Positions 1-8,866 are shown, counted from the stretch's first letter. The stretch is 64,000 nucleotides of DNA from Candidatus Freyarchaeota archaeon (GCA_030587365.1 JAUQZE010000023.1:175789-239788); one strand, 5' to 3'. The notes: generated by a model from the sequence alone, not told the origin. Program-made: numbers and translations.

Positions 1-180
1 ATACTTTTTCAATTATCTCCTCATTGCGTAATTGTTTCTTCCTCCTTCTTGTGCCCTTTTTAACGTTGTGAAACCCATTTTCCTTTCCCGATATACTTTT
101 TCCATCCTATGCCTTGATGCATAATTGCTTCTTCCTTCCTTGTTACGCCTTTTTTGAGAACGTTAAACTTGTTTTCTTTC
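1..180. repeat. imperfect ~90-bp tandem repeat
   Basis: Two diverged copies lie head to tail, about 1-92 and 93-180. Each begins with a version of ATACTTTTTC, continues through GCRTAATTGYTTCTTCC, then AACGTT, and ends TTTTCTTTCC or TTTTCCTTTCC. The region is pyrimidine-rich and has no open reading frame. The TAATT/TTCTTC portion recurs in inverted orientation near 441-475, so this may be one end of a small repeat-bounded element. Confidence 0.55.
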
Positions 181-475
181 CTCCTCCTATATTTCTTCCC
201 CTTTTATGGAGGTTACCTGAATGGTTGGTGATGAGATTGTTAGGAATGAGGAGCTGATCCTTTTCCAGTGGGCGGTAGAGACCAGCGATAGGCTCCTCCG
301 TAGCCCTGTTCGGAGAATGCGTGACGGCACTTAACCAAGTGGCCCAATGGGAAGTAGGTTTAAAGGTCGCGGTCTAAGACCGGCTCTGCTAAACCGCTTC
401 GGAGAACTTGGGACCGGGCGGAGGCGGAAAGCCTACAAAAGAAAGAAGAAATAATTACGCAACAAGGCATCGAAT
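107..475. repeat. inverted repeat flanking a broken ORF
   Basis: The arm at about 107-140 (core ATGCCTTGATGCATAATTG) matches the reverse complement of about 441-475 (core ATGCCTTGTTGCGTAATTA), with roughly five mismatches in 30 bases. Another partial copy lies near 23-50. The arms enclose the interrupted reading frame at 221-454, whose lysine-rich 3' end overlaps the right arm. This looks like a MITE-like or degraded mobile cassette; no transposase is visible within it. Confidence 0.5.
221..454 (+). pseudogene. short basic ORF interrupted by TAA
   Basis: An ATG at 221 follows a GGAGG at about 208-212. It opens a frame of 37 codons ending in TAA at 332-334. The same frame then runs open through an internal ATG at about 347 to TAA at 452-454. 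The second half encodes a strongly basic C-terminus (GRRRKAYKRKKK). The region is clearly more G+C-rich than its flanks and contains the perfect hairpin CACTT-AACC-AAGTG around the stop. I do not recognise the product. It could be a small gene with one nonsense mutation, two tiny genes, or a structured RNA. Confidence 0.3.
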
Positions 476-565
476 AGTAAATATTTATATATTTTAAATG
501 TAATCCTTCTTCATTAGTAGAAAAAACTGGAGATAGGTCTTTCAGAGAGAAGTTTAGGAGGTAAT

Positions 566-1510
566 TTGTTGTTATTATTCGGCTTTTATCCCACTGAACC
601 TTTGGACAATATAATTCTCATCTTAAGTAGCCCGGGCTTCTGGGTGTACTTAGTGTTCCTTGTGATTCTAATGTTGTTAGAGCGGGTGATTACCTGGGTG
701 TCTAGGCGGGCGGTCACAAGTGTGAACCTACCAAAGAGTGCTGCAAACAATCTTATAGTGTCGGTCAGACTAATTCTACTTATTGCAGCTATCGTGGCAG
801 CTTTTCCTTTGTTTGGCTTTTTAATTCCCGAAAACTTACTCGTGGCGATTACTGCTTCGCTGTCTACGGCAATTGCTCTCTTCGCATCCTTTTCACTATC
901 CAATGTTGTTGCAGGAATATACATTTTCTTCACTAGACCGTTTGCGGTAGGCGATTATGTGACTATAGGAACTTACGAAGGAATAATTGAGGAGATATCA
1001 ATTAATTACACCACACTATACTCTCCCAGCAAAATGTTTGTGACCCTACCCAACCAAACGGTTATCAACAGTCCAATATTAAACTATAAGCTAAAAGAAC
1101 GGTTACATGAAGGAGAATATTTAAAGGCAGTCAGGGCAGAAGCTTTTGAAAAAGAAAAAGCAGCTCGAAAAAAAGAAAAAGGCGTTATAAAAAGGCAATT
1201 ATTTGGAAGGCGTGAAGTGGAAACAATTGCTTCGATTTTCAGAGATATGAAAATCTACGGTTATAGCTTTGATTTGGGAGTAAGAATAGATGATTACGCT
1301 GGTGGAAAAATAGAATCGAATTTTGCCAGAATCGTTAAGAAATGGAAACCAGAGTTCGGATACACACCATGGTATCTGGTATGGAAAATAGACGGTCCTA
1401 TTTTGACTTTCCGCTTCATAATAACAGTTGATGACCCAACCAAAATAATAGAGTACCGCGACAATTTCATGAAAGAACTTTTAGAAGCCGTTAGCCCCAA
1501 AAAAAGCTAA
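566..1510 (+). CDS. MscS-family mechanosensitive channel
   Basis: Small-conductance mechanosensitive ion channel homologue of the cytoplasmic membrane, expected to gate on membrane tension and release osmolytes. Hydrophobic helices lie at about residues 26-45, 68-90 and 95-125. The last reads into the MscS beta-domain signature FTRPFAVGDYV followed by a G-rich EGIIEEI strand and LPNQTVINSPI. A charged, lysine-rich linker near 185-215 precedes a C-terminal alpha/beta domain. At 314 residues it is of normal length. The start is TTG, three bases after AGGAGGT; a second TTG follows directly. It is a single gene with no obvious partner. The family call is secure, the ion specificity unknown. Confidence 0.88.
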   Translation: MLLLFGFYPTEPLDNIILILSSPGFWVYLVFLVILMLLERVITWVSRRAVTSVNLPKSAANNLIVSVRLILLIAAIVAAFPLFGFLIPENLLVAITASLSTAIALFASFSLSNVVAGIYIFFTRPFAVGDYVTIGTYEGIIEEISINYTTLYSPSKMFVTLPNQTVINSPILNYKLKERLHEGEYLKAVRAEAFEKEKAARKKEKGVIKRQLFGRREVETIASIFRDMKIYGYSFDLGVRIDDYAGGKIESNFARIVKKWKPEFGYTPWYLVWKIDGPILTFRFIITVDDPTKIIEYRDNFMKELLEAVSPKKS

Positions 1511-1635
1511 AGGAATTCTATGAAACCCCTCCAAAATATGCGAGTGTGACGATGAGAAATCGTATCATAAATCTATTTCCAAAAACAGATTACTAAGATT
1601 TAAGCAACAAAGCCCCGCACCTTCAAGGTCGGGGA

Positions 1636-1890
1636 TGAATTACGCGGGTTTAAATACCGAAAAAAGGAAAAAAGAGAGTAATAGGGCTTGACGGTATGAA
1701 AAACTTCTTCTAGGCTTGATGAGTTGGTGGAGGACATGCATCGGCTGGCCCGTCCTGAGCATGACCCGTATGAGGTCGAGGGCTTGACTGGGCCTGTATC
1801 TTGAGCGGCTACCAAAATGCTCCACCCCGTGTGTGGTGAGAGCGTATGGATGCGTGCCGCGTGGAGCCGACGCAACGTGTATAGGAGGTG
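1636..1890 (+). ncRNA. candidate IS110 bridge RNA region
   Basis: The G+C-rich non-coding left end of the IS110 element, with no convincing ORF in the sense direction. GGTGGAG at 1726-1732 can pair with CTCCACC at 1820-1826, enclosing about 90 bases that could hold a binding loop. IS110 elements of the non-IS1111 subgroup are known to express a bridge RNA from this end that specifies target and donor DNA. Position and a long-range stem are all I can show; the loops are not assigned. Confidence 0.4.
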
Positions 1891-1896
1891 TCCTCC

Positions 1897-3075
1897 ATGG
1901 TTTGTGTAGGAATAATTGTTGTACTATACATAGGAATAGATGTTCATAAAAAATTTTGCTACGTGTGCATAAAGGATGAGGAAGGAAACATCATAAAAGA
2001 ATTCAAAGTCCGGAACAACCGCTCTGGAACCGAAACACTGCTCAGCATCATAGGGGATAAGAGAGCAAAGGCGGTTCTTGAGAGCACCGGCAACTTTTGG
2101 ATCAGACTGTACACCCAACTCGAAGAGGCCGGGGTGGAGGTGGTGCTCTCCAACCCCAAGAAGAACAAAGCCATAGCTGGAGCCAAGATAAAGAACGACA
2201 GGAGGAACGCCAGAACTCTAGCCGACCTCCTCAGAACAAACCTGATAACCCCCTGCTACGTCCCACCCCCCAAGACCCGCGAAATCCGCACCCTCATAAG
2301 ACACCAGATAAACCTCACAAGGAGCCGAACCCGGTCGAAGAACCGGATCCACGCCCTCCTCAGCAAGTACGAACTCGAAGAAGACGAAGAAGAAGACTTC
2401 ACCGGAAGCGACCAGTTCGGCAAAGCCGGCTGGGAGTGGCTCAAAAAACGCTTCGGCGGCGGGCAACTCTCGGAAGCCGACCAGTTCACACTGGGAGCCG
2501 AGTTCAGACAGGTGGAGTTGCTCGACCAGCTGATAGAGGAGGTTAACCTAAAAATAGCGGAGGAATCATTCGGAGACGAGAACGTTAAGCTGCTCATGAC
2601 CATATCCGGCGTCGACTACTACACCGCCCTACTCTTCGTAAGCGAGATAGGGGACGTAAGCCGGTTCCCGAGCGCCGCCAAACTCGCAAGCTGGCTGGGC
2701 ATAGTACCGGAGCTGCGGGAGAGCGGCGAGAGAAGCCGCAGGGGAGGAATAACGAAGGAGGGCTCGCCCCGCGTGAGGTGGGCGCTTGTCCAGGCGGCGC
2801 GCTCAGCGGTTCGCTGGGACCCCCACTTCGCCGAGAAGTACAACCGGATAATGAAGAGGCGGGGTGACGGGAAGGCCATCGTGGCGATTGCGAGAGAGCT
2901 GGCGGTCGCCATGTACCACATGCTCACCCGCGGAGAGCAGTACCGGTTCAGAAGGGAAGAGTCCGTGAAGAGAAAGTTTAAGAAGCTGGAACGCAGAGTT
3001 AGAAACGCTAACAACAGCAGGACAGGGATAGCCCTAGAAGAGCTTCCCCCAAAAATGAGAGAGCTCCACGTGTAG
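1897..3075 (+). CDS. IS110-family transposase (recombinase)
   Basis: About 392 residues with the two expected domains. The N-terminal RuvC-like DEDD domain starts GIDVHKK (first Asp) and LEST (Glu). The C-terminal Transposase_20 domain has the typical sequence ASWLGIVPELRESG and ITKEGSPRVRWAL. In the third acidic block the usual K-T-D-x-x-D-A is read as KNDRRNA, so the fourth acidic position is Asn (AAC). A highly acidic insert (ELEEDEEEDF) lies near residue 150. The start ATG at 1897 is eight bases after GGAGG; an upstream in-frame GTG overlaps that site. Full-length, but the Asn raises doubt about activity. Confidence 0.9.
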   Translation: MVCVGIIVVLYIGIDVHKKFCYVCIKDEEGNIIKEFKVRNNRSGTETLLSIIGDKRAKAVLESTGNFWIRLYTQLEEAGVEVVLSNPKKNKAIAGAKIKNDRRNARTLADLLRTNLITPCYVPPPKTREIRTLIRHQINLTRSRTRSKNRIHALLSKYELEEDEEEDFTGSDQFGKAGWEWLKKRFGGGQLSEADQFTLGAEFRQVELLDQLIEEVNLKIAEESFGDENVKLLMTISGVDYYTALLFVSEIGDVSRFPSAAKLASWLGIVPELRESGERSRRGGITKEGSPRVRWALVQAARSAVRWDPHFAEKYNRIMKRRGDGKAIVAIARELAVAMYHMLTRGEQYRFRREESVKRKFKKLERRVRNANNSRTGIALEELPPKMRELHV

Positions 3076-3433
3076 TGCAGTGCAGCATCTCCGGTGCCAC
3101 TCCTCCACTTCAAAGCGCAGAGGTTTTTCATGGATGCTCACCCGGAAGAAGGGTGCGGAAGCCAGTAACAGGGTGGTGACACACCCTGCACTTCTAACCG
3201 TAGAAGTGTAGAACCCCCTAACCTTTCAAGGTGGGGAGTATGTCAGTAAACAAGTCTTAAAAAAACCCGCACCACCATTCTTTTTTTCTAGTATATTTTC
3301 AAAGAAACTTAAATTCTTCCAAGGAAATCTCAAAGAGATAGGGGAACCGATCTGCGCAAATCTTTTGGAAGGGTAATTGTTGTTGCTTTGAAAATTCTTC
3401 TTTCTGACTCTATTTGCAAAAGTTATTTTCCGT

Positions 3434-4360
3434 TTACTTATTCTGTTCTAAGGCTCGGTTATTCTCTTCTTCAAGTCTTCCTTCGACATAGTCTACTACG
3501 GAGCTTAATTTTTGACTGAGGGTGTCTGTATCATTTTTTTCTTCTGAAACTAGGGAAGGTACCCGGATAGTTTTAATATCCCTAGCGTACTCTAGTATGT
3601 TTTCAGCCCTTAAACCCAAGGGATCCTTCCCTGAGTCTTTCATGAATTTGATAATCTGGGTGAATCGCTCCGGCTCATAGAAGATCGCAACACCAGGTGC
3701 AACACCAATAACTAGATTGTATCTGAGGCTCGGATTAGGGCAAACCGCATCATTGTATCCTTCAATTAGCACATTCCCATGTTCTTCGCAGACTTTTCTG
3801 TAACAGCTTAGTATTGCCTTGGATGAGAGGTTCTCGTATATTTGATTCCATTTTTCTAATGAGTCGATTTGGATAGTTTCAGAGGCTTTGCTTATAACTT
3901 CCTTCACGAAGGTTTCCTCTGAAAACAGTACATCTTTGATTCCGGCTGAATTTATGCAGATAATATTGCTGATATCTGAACTGCAAATGGTGTATCTCTC
4001 CATCACCAGATGTAAGAAGGTCTGGTACTCATTGATATAGAATTGGTTCCAGTCCTTTCCAAGTAAATAGTCGTCTACTCGGAGAGGACTTATAAGTGCA
4101 TCAACCGGATTTGTTAAAACGTATGGCAGAGTATCCCCACCACGAGCCTCCCTAAGCTCAATAATGTCCTGGCAGAATAGTTGACCCTCCTCTCTGCACT
4201 TCAGAAACGCGTCGTACTGATACCAGTAACTGTGACCCGAACGAGGCTTAAAAACACCCACATCCAAGCCCCTGTTAATCAACCCCCGCACAATAGCCCT
4301 ACTAACAAGCGTCTTACCAGGCGAATCAGGCAGCAGACCAAACACAAAAACAGAAGCCAA
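3434..4360 (-). CDS. predicted P-loop ATPase/GTPase (COG4028-like)
   Basis: A 308-residue soluble protein whose N-terminus is a Walker A loop, GLLPDSPGKT (residues 8-17), set in a strand-loop-helix (VFVFGLL...VSRAIVRGL) as in dethiobiotin-synthetase-like P-loop proteins. VGVFKPRSG follows as in that group. This pattern fits the archaeal predicted P-loop ATPase/GTPase family COG4028; I assign it from memory of the pattern. The substrate is unknown. The start is TTG with a GGTGG upstream. It stands alone, followed by the IS110 element and preceded by a long A/T-rich gap. Confidence 0.55.
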   Translation of the reverse strand: MASVFVFGLLPDSPGKTLVSRAIVRGLINRGLDVGVFKPRSGHSYWYQYDAFLKCREEGQLFCQDIIELREARGGDTLPYVLTNPVDALISPLRVDDYLLGKDWNQFYINEYQTFLHLVMERYTICSSDISNIICINSAGIKDVLFSEETFVKEVISKASETIQIDSLEKWNQIYENLSSKAILSCYRKVCEEHGNVLIEGYNDAVCPNPSLRYNLVIGVAPGVAIFYEPERFTQIIKFMKDSGKDPLGLRAENILEYARDIKTIRVPSLVSEEKNDTDTLSQKLSSVVDYVEGRLEEENNRALEQNK

Positions 4361-4429
4361 GAAACCACCAGCAACCAGAAACTAATACCACAAACTCTTT
4401 TTAAAAAAAGGAACTTATCGAATTATTAA

Positions 4430-4971
4430 TATTTTTCCTTCCACAAACTGCCAAAAATGCAGCATAAAGATAAAAAAATCAAAAATAACAATGAAAAAAA
4501 TAGGTTATTTTGGCGAGTTTCGCATTCCTATTTTTCTTTTGGTTTAAGCGATTTTTTCTTTTCGCACAAAGACTAATTTCTGAATTTCCTACGTTATAGT
4601 CTAATAAGGTGTTTCTCGGGATGTAATTTTTCCTATTCTACGAGTTCTCATCATAAGTTTCTAGAAACTCGTTTTGATTTTTCTACCTCTTTCCGCTTTT
4701 GCTACTTTTTACGGGTAGGCTTTATTTTTCCGAGTAAGGGAAAAATTGCAAAGAAAATCTAAAATTTTTTGTTAGTTAATTATTTCAGGATGAAAAATCA
4801 GCAATATTATGGAACTTTTTCAACACCAAATAGAGAATAACTAGCTTAAATGCAAACTAGGATTAAAACCCATTTTCATTTGTTAATGAAAGTAAAATTG
4901 AGAATTGTAGTTATTTTTCGAAAAAAAAAGAGAAAAAATACGTAGTTTATTAATCTCTTTTTAGAGGGGAA
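4430..4971. other. A/T-rich gap without recognised gene
   Basis: About 540 bases of low-complexity A/T-rich sequence between two leftward genes. There is no ORF with coding character on either strand. TATA-like stretches for the P-loop gene (3434-4360) probably lie near 4385-4440. Confidence 0.4.
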
Positions 4972-5442
4972 TTATTTTTCAGAGATTGAAAATTTGAGAT
5001 TGCAAACTTTTTCATTGTTATCTATTCGGATGTCTAAAACTTCACCTAAATTCAGGGCGCTAATGAGAGCCGTTGTAATAATACCGACACCACATAACGC
5101 GCAAGTCTTGTACCCCTGGGATTTTCCGAAGTTAAGCATGTCGAGCCACATACAGTCGGGCACCTTCATGCTAAGAACACCTTTCGAGTAATTCATTTCA
5201 AAACTTTCTCGGTCTAAAAAATTGAGGTGTTTTGTAGCCGTTTTGAAATCTATTATAAACTGGTCCATGGTTTTTGCAAGCTCTCCTCGTTCTGCAAAAT
5301 TTTGGGCAATACTGTTCATCATCGGAGTCAATACTCTGGCAGTCTGGCGTCCGACCAGTGCGGGCTTTATTCCTATCTTATCCAAGGCAATCAGTAACGA
5401 TCCACAAAGCAAGACATTGGCTATCGGATCCCATCTTGACAC
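4972..5442 (-). CDS. hypothetical protein, V4R-like C-terminus possible
   Basis: 156 residues starting at GTG, seven bases after GAGGTGA, so translation is well supported. The C-terminal half has the order MKVPDCMWLDML, KTCALCGVGIIT and a final beta-strand pair. This resembles small hydrocarbon/heme-binding V4R domains and the C-termini of the paralogues at 16419 and 17367, but it is too weak to name. Three cysteines (VPDC, CALC) might bind metal. It is a stand-alone gene. Function unknown. Confidence 0.5.
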   Translation of the reverse strand: MSRWDPIANVLLCGSLLIALDKIGIKPALVGRQTARVLTPMMNSIAQNFAERGELAKTMDQFIIDFKTATKHLNFLDRESFEMNYSKGVLSMKVPDCMWLDMLNFGKSQGYKTCALCGVGIITTALISALNLGEVLDIRIDNNEKVCNLKFSISEK

Positions 5443-5890
5443 GACTATTTCACCTCTTCATTTTATGTCATGTCTAAAGGCTAAAACAAATATACGGTCT
5501 TTCGACTCAGTTCATGAGGCTTATTTCGCTCTTTCGCTTTCCCTTTAGAACCTCATATTATACCAAGTTTATAAAGATGAATCACGATATATAATTCTTC
5601 CTATATAATTTCTGAAAATTCCAAATTAAAGTAATAATTTTCTCGAATATATTGTACGAAAATGGAAAATTTAAGAGCTAAATACCAAAAATCTCAACAA
5701 TTAGACGGCTAGTTCCACATCTCTACAAGGAGTTAGCAATATTCGAAAGATAGAAAAATAAGACTTCCCAGAAATAGATGAAAAATAGTTAAAAGATTCA
5801 GGAAAACTAGACTATCTTGCGGATCTAAGCAATCGTATTCCTTAAACTTGATGCTTGATTAAGAACCATTCTCCTCTTTCGTGTATGGCG
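5443..5890. other. gap without recognised gene
   Basis: About 450 bases with several short A/T-rich stretches. It should hold the promoter of the GTG-started gene 4972-5442. TATATAATT at about 5588-5596 lies about 150 bases before that start, and no closer TATA box is convincing. No coding frame seen. Confidence 0.35.
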
Positions 5891-6532
5891 CTAGACTTTG
5901 AAGGCGGAAGGACAAAACTTATTCACCGCACATTCTCCGCATTTCGCTTTTTTAGCGGTGCATATCCTCCTACCGTGAGTAACTAAGAGGTTAGTCAATT
6001 CGAACCAATCATCCTTAGGAAACAAGCCCATTAAATCTATCTCAATCTTGTCTCTGTTTTTATCCTCCTTGGTAAATCCCAGGCGCTGGGCCAGTCTCAT
6101 AACATGAGTATCAACGGCTATTCCCTCACTAACGCCGTAAGCGTTTGAAAGCACTAGGTTAGCTGTTTTTCTAGCAACGCCGGGAAGTCTGACCATTTCC
6201 TCCATGGTCTTAGGAACCACAGAGTTAAACTCATCCACAAGCATTTGAGCAGCATTTTTTATCGACTTTGCCTTATTCCTGTAAAATCCGGTAGGTCTAA
6301 CCTCCTGCTCCAATTCCCCAAGGTCCGCGTTGGCGTAGTCTTCCGCCGTTTTACACTTTTTAAAAAGATGCTCAGTAACCTGGTTCACTTTCTCATCGGT
6401 GCACTGTGCAGCGAGTATAGTTGCCACAAGCAAATCCAGCGGAGTCTTATAATTAAGGACAGTGCCCCCCACGTCTGGGTACTCCTTTCTCAGGAGTTCA
6501 AGTACTTTATGTGCTCTCTCCTCATCCTCCAT
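5891..6532 (-). CDS. nth: endonuclease III (DNA glycosylase/AP lyase)
   Basis: Base-excision-repair glycosylase that removes oxidised pyrimidines. The helix-hairpin-helix RLPGVARKTANLVL carries the catalytic Lys, and the following VDTHVMRLA carries the catalytic Asp. The C-terminal [4Fe-4S] motif CTAKKAKCGECAVNKFC (C-x6-C-x2-C-x5-C) is intact. I place the start at ATG 6532, eight bases after AGGTG, giving 213 residues; a longer frame exists upstream but lacks this site. The start overlaps the end of the LigD-type phosphoesterase gene by 11 bases, so the two are translationally coupled in one repair operon. The gene ends with TAG. Confidence 0.92.
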   Translation of the reverse strand: MEDEERAHKVLELLRKEYPDVGGTVLNYKTPLDLLVATILAAQCTDEKVNQVTEHLFKKCKTAEDYANADLGELEQEVRPTGFYRNKAKSIKNAAQMLVDEFNSVVPKTMEEMVRLPGVARKTANLVLSNAYGVSEGIAVDTHVMRLAQRLGFTKEDKNRDKIEIDLMGLFPKDDWFELTNLLVTHGRRICTAKKAKCGECAVNKFCPSAFKV

Positions 6533-6977
6533 TTTTGTCACACCTAAAGAACAGCCATCCGTTTTCAACCTTTTTGAACCGTATTAGGCAGTAGCGTCCA
6601 TTCAGGAGTTTACCCTTCAATTGAATGATTATCTCATTTTCAGCCCACTTCTCCTCATCGTACGTGCCCCTGTCCCATATCTCCACTTTTCCCGCACCGT
6701 ACATTCCCTCAGCGATCTCACCCTCAAAATCCGCGTAGTCAATCGGGTGATCCTCGGTACTTATAATCAGCCTCCTGACTCCCTTCTTGGTTGGAGGCTC
6801 TTTGGGAACCGCCCAACTCTTAAGAACACCCTCCCTTTCCAGTCTCAGATCCCAGTGAAGGTGGCTCGCATAATGCATCTGCATAACGTAGATCTTTCCA
6901 TAACCTTTTTTTACTTCCCCTGGTGGTTCCTTGGTTTTGCTGAAGTCCCTCTTCTTCTTATACTCCTCCAGACTCAT
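6522..6977 (-). CDS. stand-alone LigD-type 3'-phosphoesterase
   Basis: About 151 residues matching the phosphoesterase domain that in bacteria is fused to DNA ligase D and trims 3'-phosphate and ribonucleotide ends before ligation. Visible are MQMHYASHLHWDLRLE (metal-site histidines and the DLRLE core), LKSWAVPK, STEDHPIDYADFEG and the GMYGAG turn. No ligase or polymerase domain is attached, as usual for archaeal versions. I start it at the internal ATG before SLEEYKKKRDF; upstream in-frame residues look non-homologous. It is first gene of an operon with nth. Confidence 0.88.
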   Translation of the reverse strand: MSLEEYKKKRDFSKTKEPPGEVKKGYGKIYVMQMHYASHLHWDLRLEREGVLKSWAVPKEPPTKKGVRRLIISTEDHPIDYADFEGEIAEGMYGAGKVEIWDRGTYDEEKWAENEIIIQLKGKLLNGRYCLIRFKKVENGWLFFRCDKNGG

Positions 6978-7280
6978 AATATCAAAATCTAGAAGTTTCC
7001 TTATAAAACTTGTTAAAAACCGAAAAGTTCCACACATATTATGTCATGTTCATCACCCCACAAATGAATCTCTAGAGGGCGTATTAGCTTCACTTCGTAC
7101 AGCCGCTAAGAATTTAAGACAAAAATCCTCTAGATACCCTATATATCGATAAATATGGAATGAAACGATGGTTCGAATAAACCTCCCGATTTATGAGGAT
7201 ACCCGAATTTATTCGGACACACTAAATTACATACTATATGATCGGTCGCCACAAGTTTAGTAGCTTAAGGAAGTAGAAGT

Positions 7281-8540
7281 ATGGAAAAGCCGAATATAAA
7301 AAAGATGGAAAAAGAGAAAAACGCAGAAGGCTTAATAAAGGCCTTAAAACATAAAGACGAATTTGTTCGATGGGAAGCAGCGGGGGCTCTTGGAGAGATA
7401 GGGAACGCAAGAGCGGTAGAACCACTAATACAAGCACTAAAAGATGAAAATAAAATTGTTAGATGGAATGCGGCGGAAGCTCTTGGAAAGATAGGGGACG
7501 CAAGGGCAGTAGAACCACTGATACAAGCACTAAAAGATGAAGATGAAAATGTTAGATGGAATGCGGCGGAGGCTCTTGGAGGAATAGGAGATGCAAGAGC
7601 AGTAGAACCACTAATACAAGCACTAAAAGACGAAGATGAAAATGTTCGAGGATATGCGGCGGAAGCTCTTGGAAAGATAGGGGAAGCGAAAGCAGTAGAA
7701 CCACTGATACGGGCACTAGAGGATCAGAGTGGGTTTGTTCGGTGGGAGGCGGTGGAGTCTCTTGGATGGATAGGGGACGCAAGAGCAGTAGAACCAGTAA
7801 TACGAGCACTAAAGGATAAAGATGAAAAGGTTCGAGGGCATGCGGTGGAGGCTCTTGTGAACATTGGGGAAAAGGATGTATTACCACTAATACGAGAGTT
7901 AGAAGAAGAGAGTGGGGTTGTTTGGCGGAGGGTAGCGGAGGTTCTTGACGAACTGGGCTGGAAGCCTGTGAAGGATGTAGAGAAGGCTCATTACCTAACT
8001 GCAAAGGGACAATGGGACGAGCTGGCGAAATTAGGGGAACCTGCGATAAAACCTCTTACACGAGCACTAAAAGATGAAGATAGTGATGTTCGAACGCGTG
8101 CAGTGAAGGCTCTTGGAAAGATAGAGGACGAAAAAATAGTAGAACCGCTGATAGAAGCACTAAAGGACGAAGATGAAAATGTTCGAAGGTATGCAGCGGC
8201 GGCTCTTGGAGAGATAGGGGACGCAAGAGCAGTAGAACCACTGATACAAGCACTAAAAGATGAAGATGAAAATGTTCGAAGGCATGCGGTGGAGTCTCTC
8301 GTGAAGATGAGGGAAGGGGCGGTAGAACCACTAATACGTGCATTAGAGGATCAAACGGGGCATGTTCGGTGGGAGGCAGCGGAGGCTCTTGGAGGAATAG
8401 GAGATGCAAGAGCAGTAGAACCACTAACACAAGCACTAAAGGACGAAGATGAAGCTGTTCGGAGGATTGCGGCGGAGGCTCTTGGAAGGATAAAGGGACG
8501 CAAGAGCAGTAGAACCGCTAAAAAAAGCTTTAAGGGATAA
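7281..8540 (+). CDS. HEAT-repeat (PBS-lyase type) scaffold protein
   Basis: 419 residues composed almost wholly of ~31-residue HEAT-like repeats: AVEPLIQALKDED, VRxxAAEALGxIGDAR. About a dozen units are present, with a diverged unit around residues 195-265 that separates two repeat blocks. Such proteins form alpha-solenoids for protein binding. PBS-lyase-type repeats are named for bilin lyases but are abundant in archaea without phycobilins. Several DNA repeats are near-identical, implying recent expansion by recombination. The sequence downstream of the stop continues the repeat in another frame (next entry). The start ATG has a weak purine-rich site (GGAAGTAGAAG). Confidence 0.85.
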   Translation: MEKPNIKKMEKEKNAEGLIKALKHKDEFVRWEAAGALGEIGNARAVEPLIQALKDENKIVRWNAAEALGKIGDARAVEPLIQALKDEDENVRWNAAEALGGIGDARAVEPLIQALKDEDENVRGYAAEALGKIGEAKAVEPLIRALEDQSGFVRWEAVESLGWIGDARAVEPVIRALKDKDEKVRGHAVEALVNIGEKDVLPLIRELEEESGVVWRRVAEVLDELGWKPVKDVEKAHYLTAKGQWDELAKLGEPAIKPLTRALKDEDSDVRTRAVKALGKIEDEKIVEPLIEALKDEDENVRRYAAAALGEIGDARAVEPLIQALKDEDENVRRHAVESLVKMREGAVEPLIRALEDQTGHVRWEAAEALGGIGDARAVEPLTQALKDEDEAVRRIAAEALGRIKGRKSSRTAKKSFKG

Positions 8541-8710
8541 AAGCGGGGATGTTTAAGTGGGTGCGGCGCTAGCTCTAGGAAAATGGGGGCCTGCGAGCAG
8601 CAGCCATACATTATCCAAGGGCGTCGCTATTTTTTGAGGGTATGCGAGGGTGGAGTAATAGCCAGGTTTCGGCGATGTCATGGAGATAACGTAGGCCGCG
8701 CCAGATGGTC
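8497..8710 (+). pseudogene. frameshifted tail of the HEAT-repeat gene
   Basis: At about 8497 the repeat consensus moves into another frame: RDARAVEPLKKAL, RDKSGDV, then a TAA, then VGAALALGKWG. The annotated stop at 8540 thus comes from a frameshift within the array, and the repeats continue out of frame for at least 35 codons before dissolving. This is a decayed C-terminus or an assembly indel. Confidence 0.65.
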
Positions 8711-8798
8711 AACACACTGGGTTCCTTGTCTCCTTTACAGTCTAGGAATCCTCAGATATATTTTCGTCATTTAGCGAAAACAGCGGTAACGCCATTAA

Positions 8799-8810
8799 AA
8801 ATATTTATAT
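8799..8810 (+). promoter_or_regulatory. TATA box
   Basis: AAATATTTATAT, the clearest archaeal TATA-like element here. A start site about 25 bases downstream would give a ~30-base leader containing the GGTGGTG ribosome-binding site of the membrane-protein gene at 8867. Confidence 0.5.
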
Positions 8811-8866
8811 TCAGTTCGGGGGAAAAACAAGAAAAAATCCCATGTATAATTAAGGTGGTGAAAAAA

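Larger units (their letters stand above)
1609..3238 (+). mobile_element. IS110-family insertion sequence
   Basis: About 1.6 kb carrying one transposase gene (1897-3075) with about 260 bases of structured non-coding DNA before it and about 160 after it. Similar hairpins bound it: 1613-1634 (CCCC, ACCTTCAAGGT, GGGG) and 3214-3236 (CCCC, ACCTTTCAAGGT, GGGG). A perfect 8-bp stem with a 4-base loop lies at 3189-3208. IS110 elements lack classical terminal inverted repeats, so the bounds are estimates. The similar hairpins may be part of the element or mark its target. The element is richer in G+C than its surroundings, consistent with recent arrival. Confidence 0.75.

Noticed and set aside
1600..1875. 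91-codon minus-strand frame in the IS110 left end
   Set aside because: IS110 left ends are non-coding and structured; the frame has no ribosome-binding site or recognisable product.
7552..8611. Leucine/proline-rich minus-strand frames opposite the HEAT gene
   Set aside because: They mirror the sense repeat with period ~93 bases and have no start signals; artefacts of the repeat composition.
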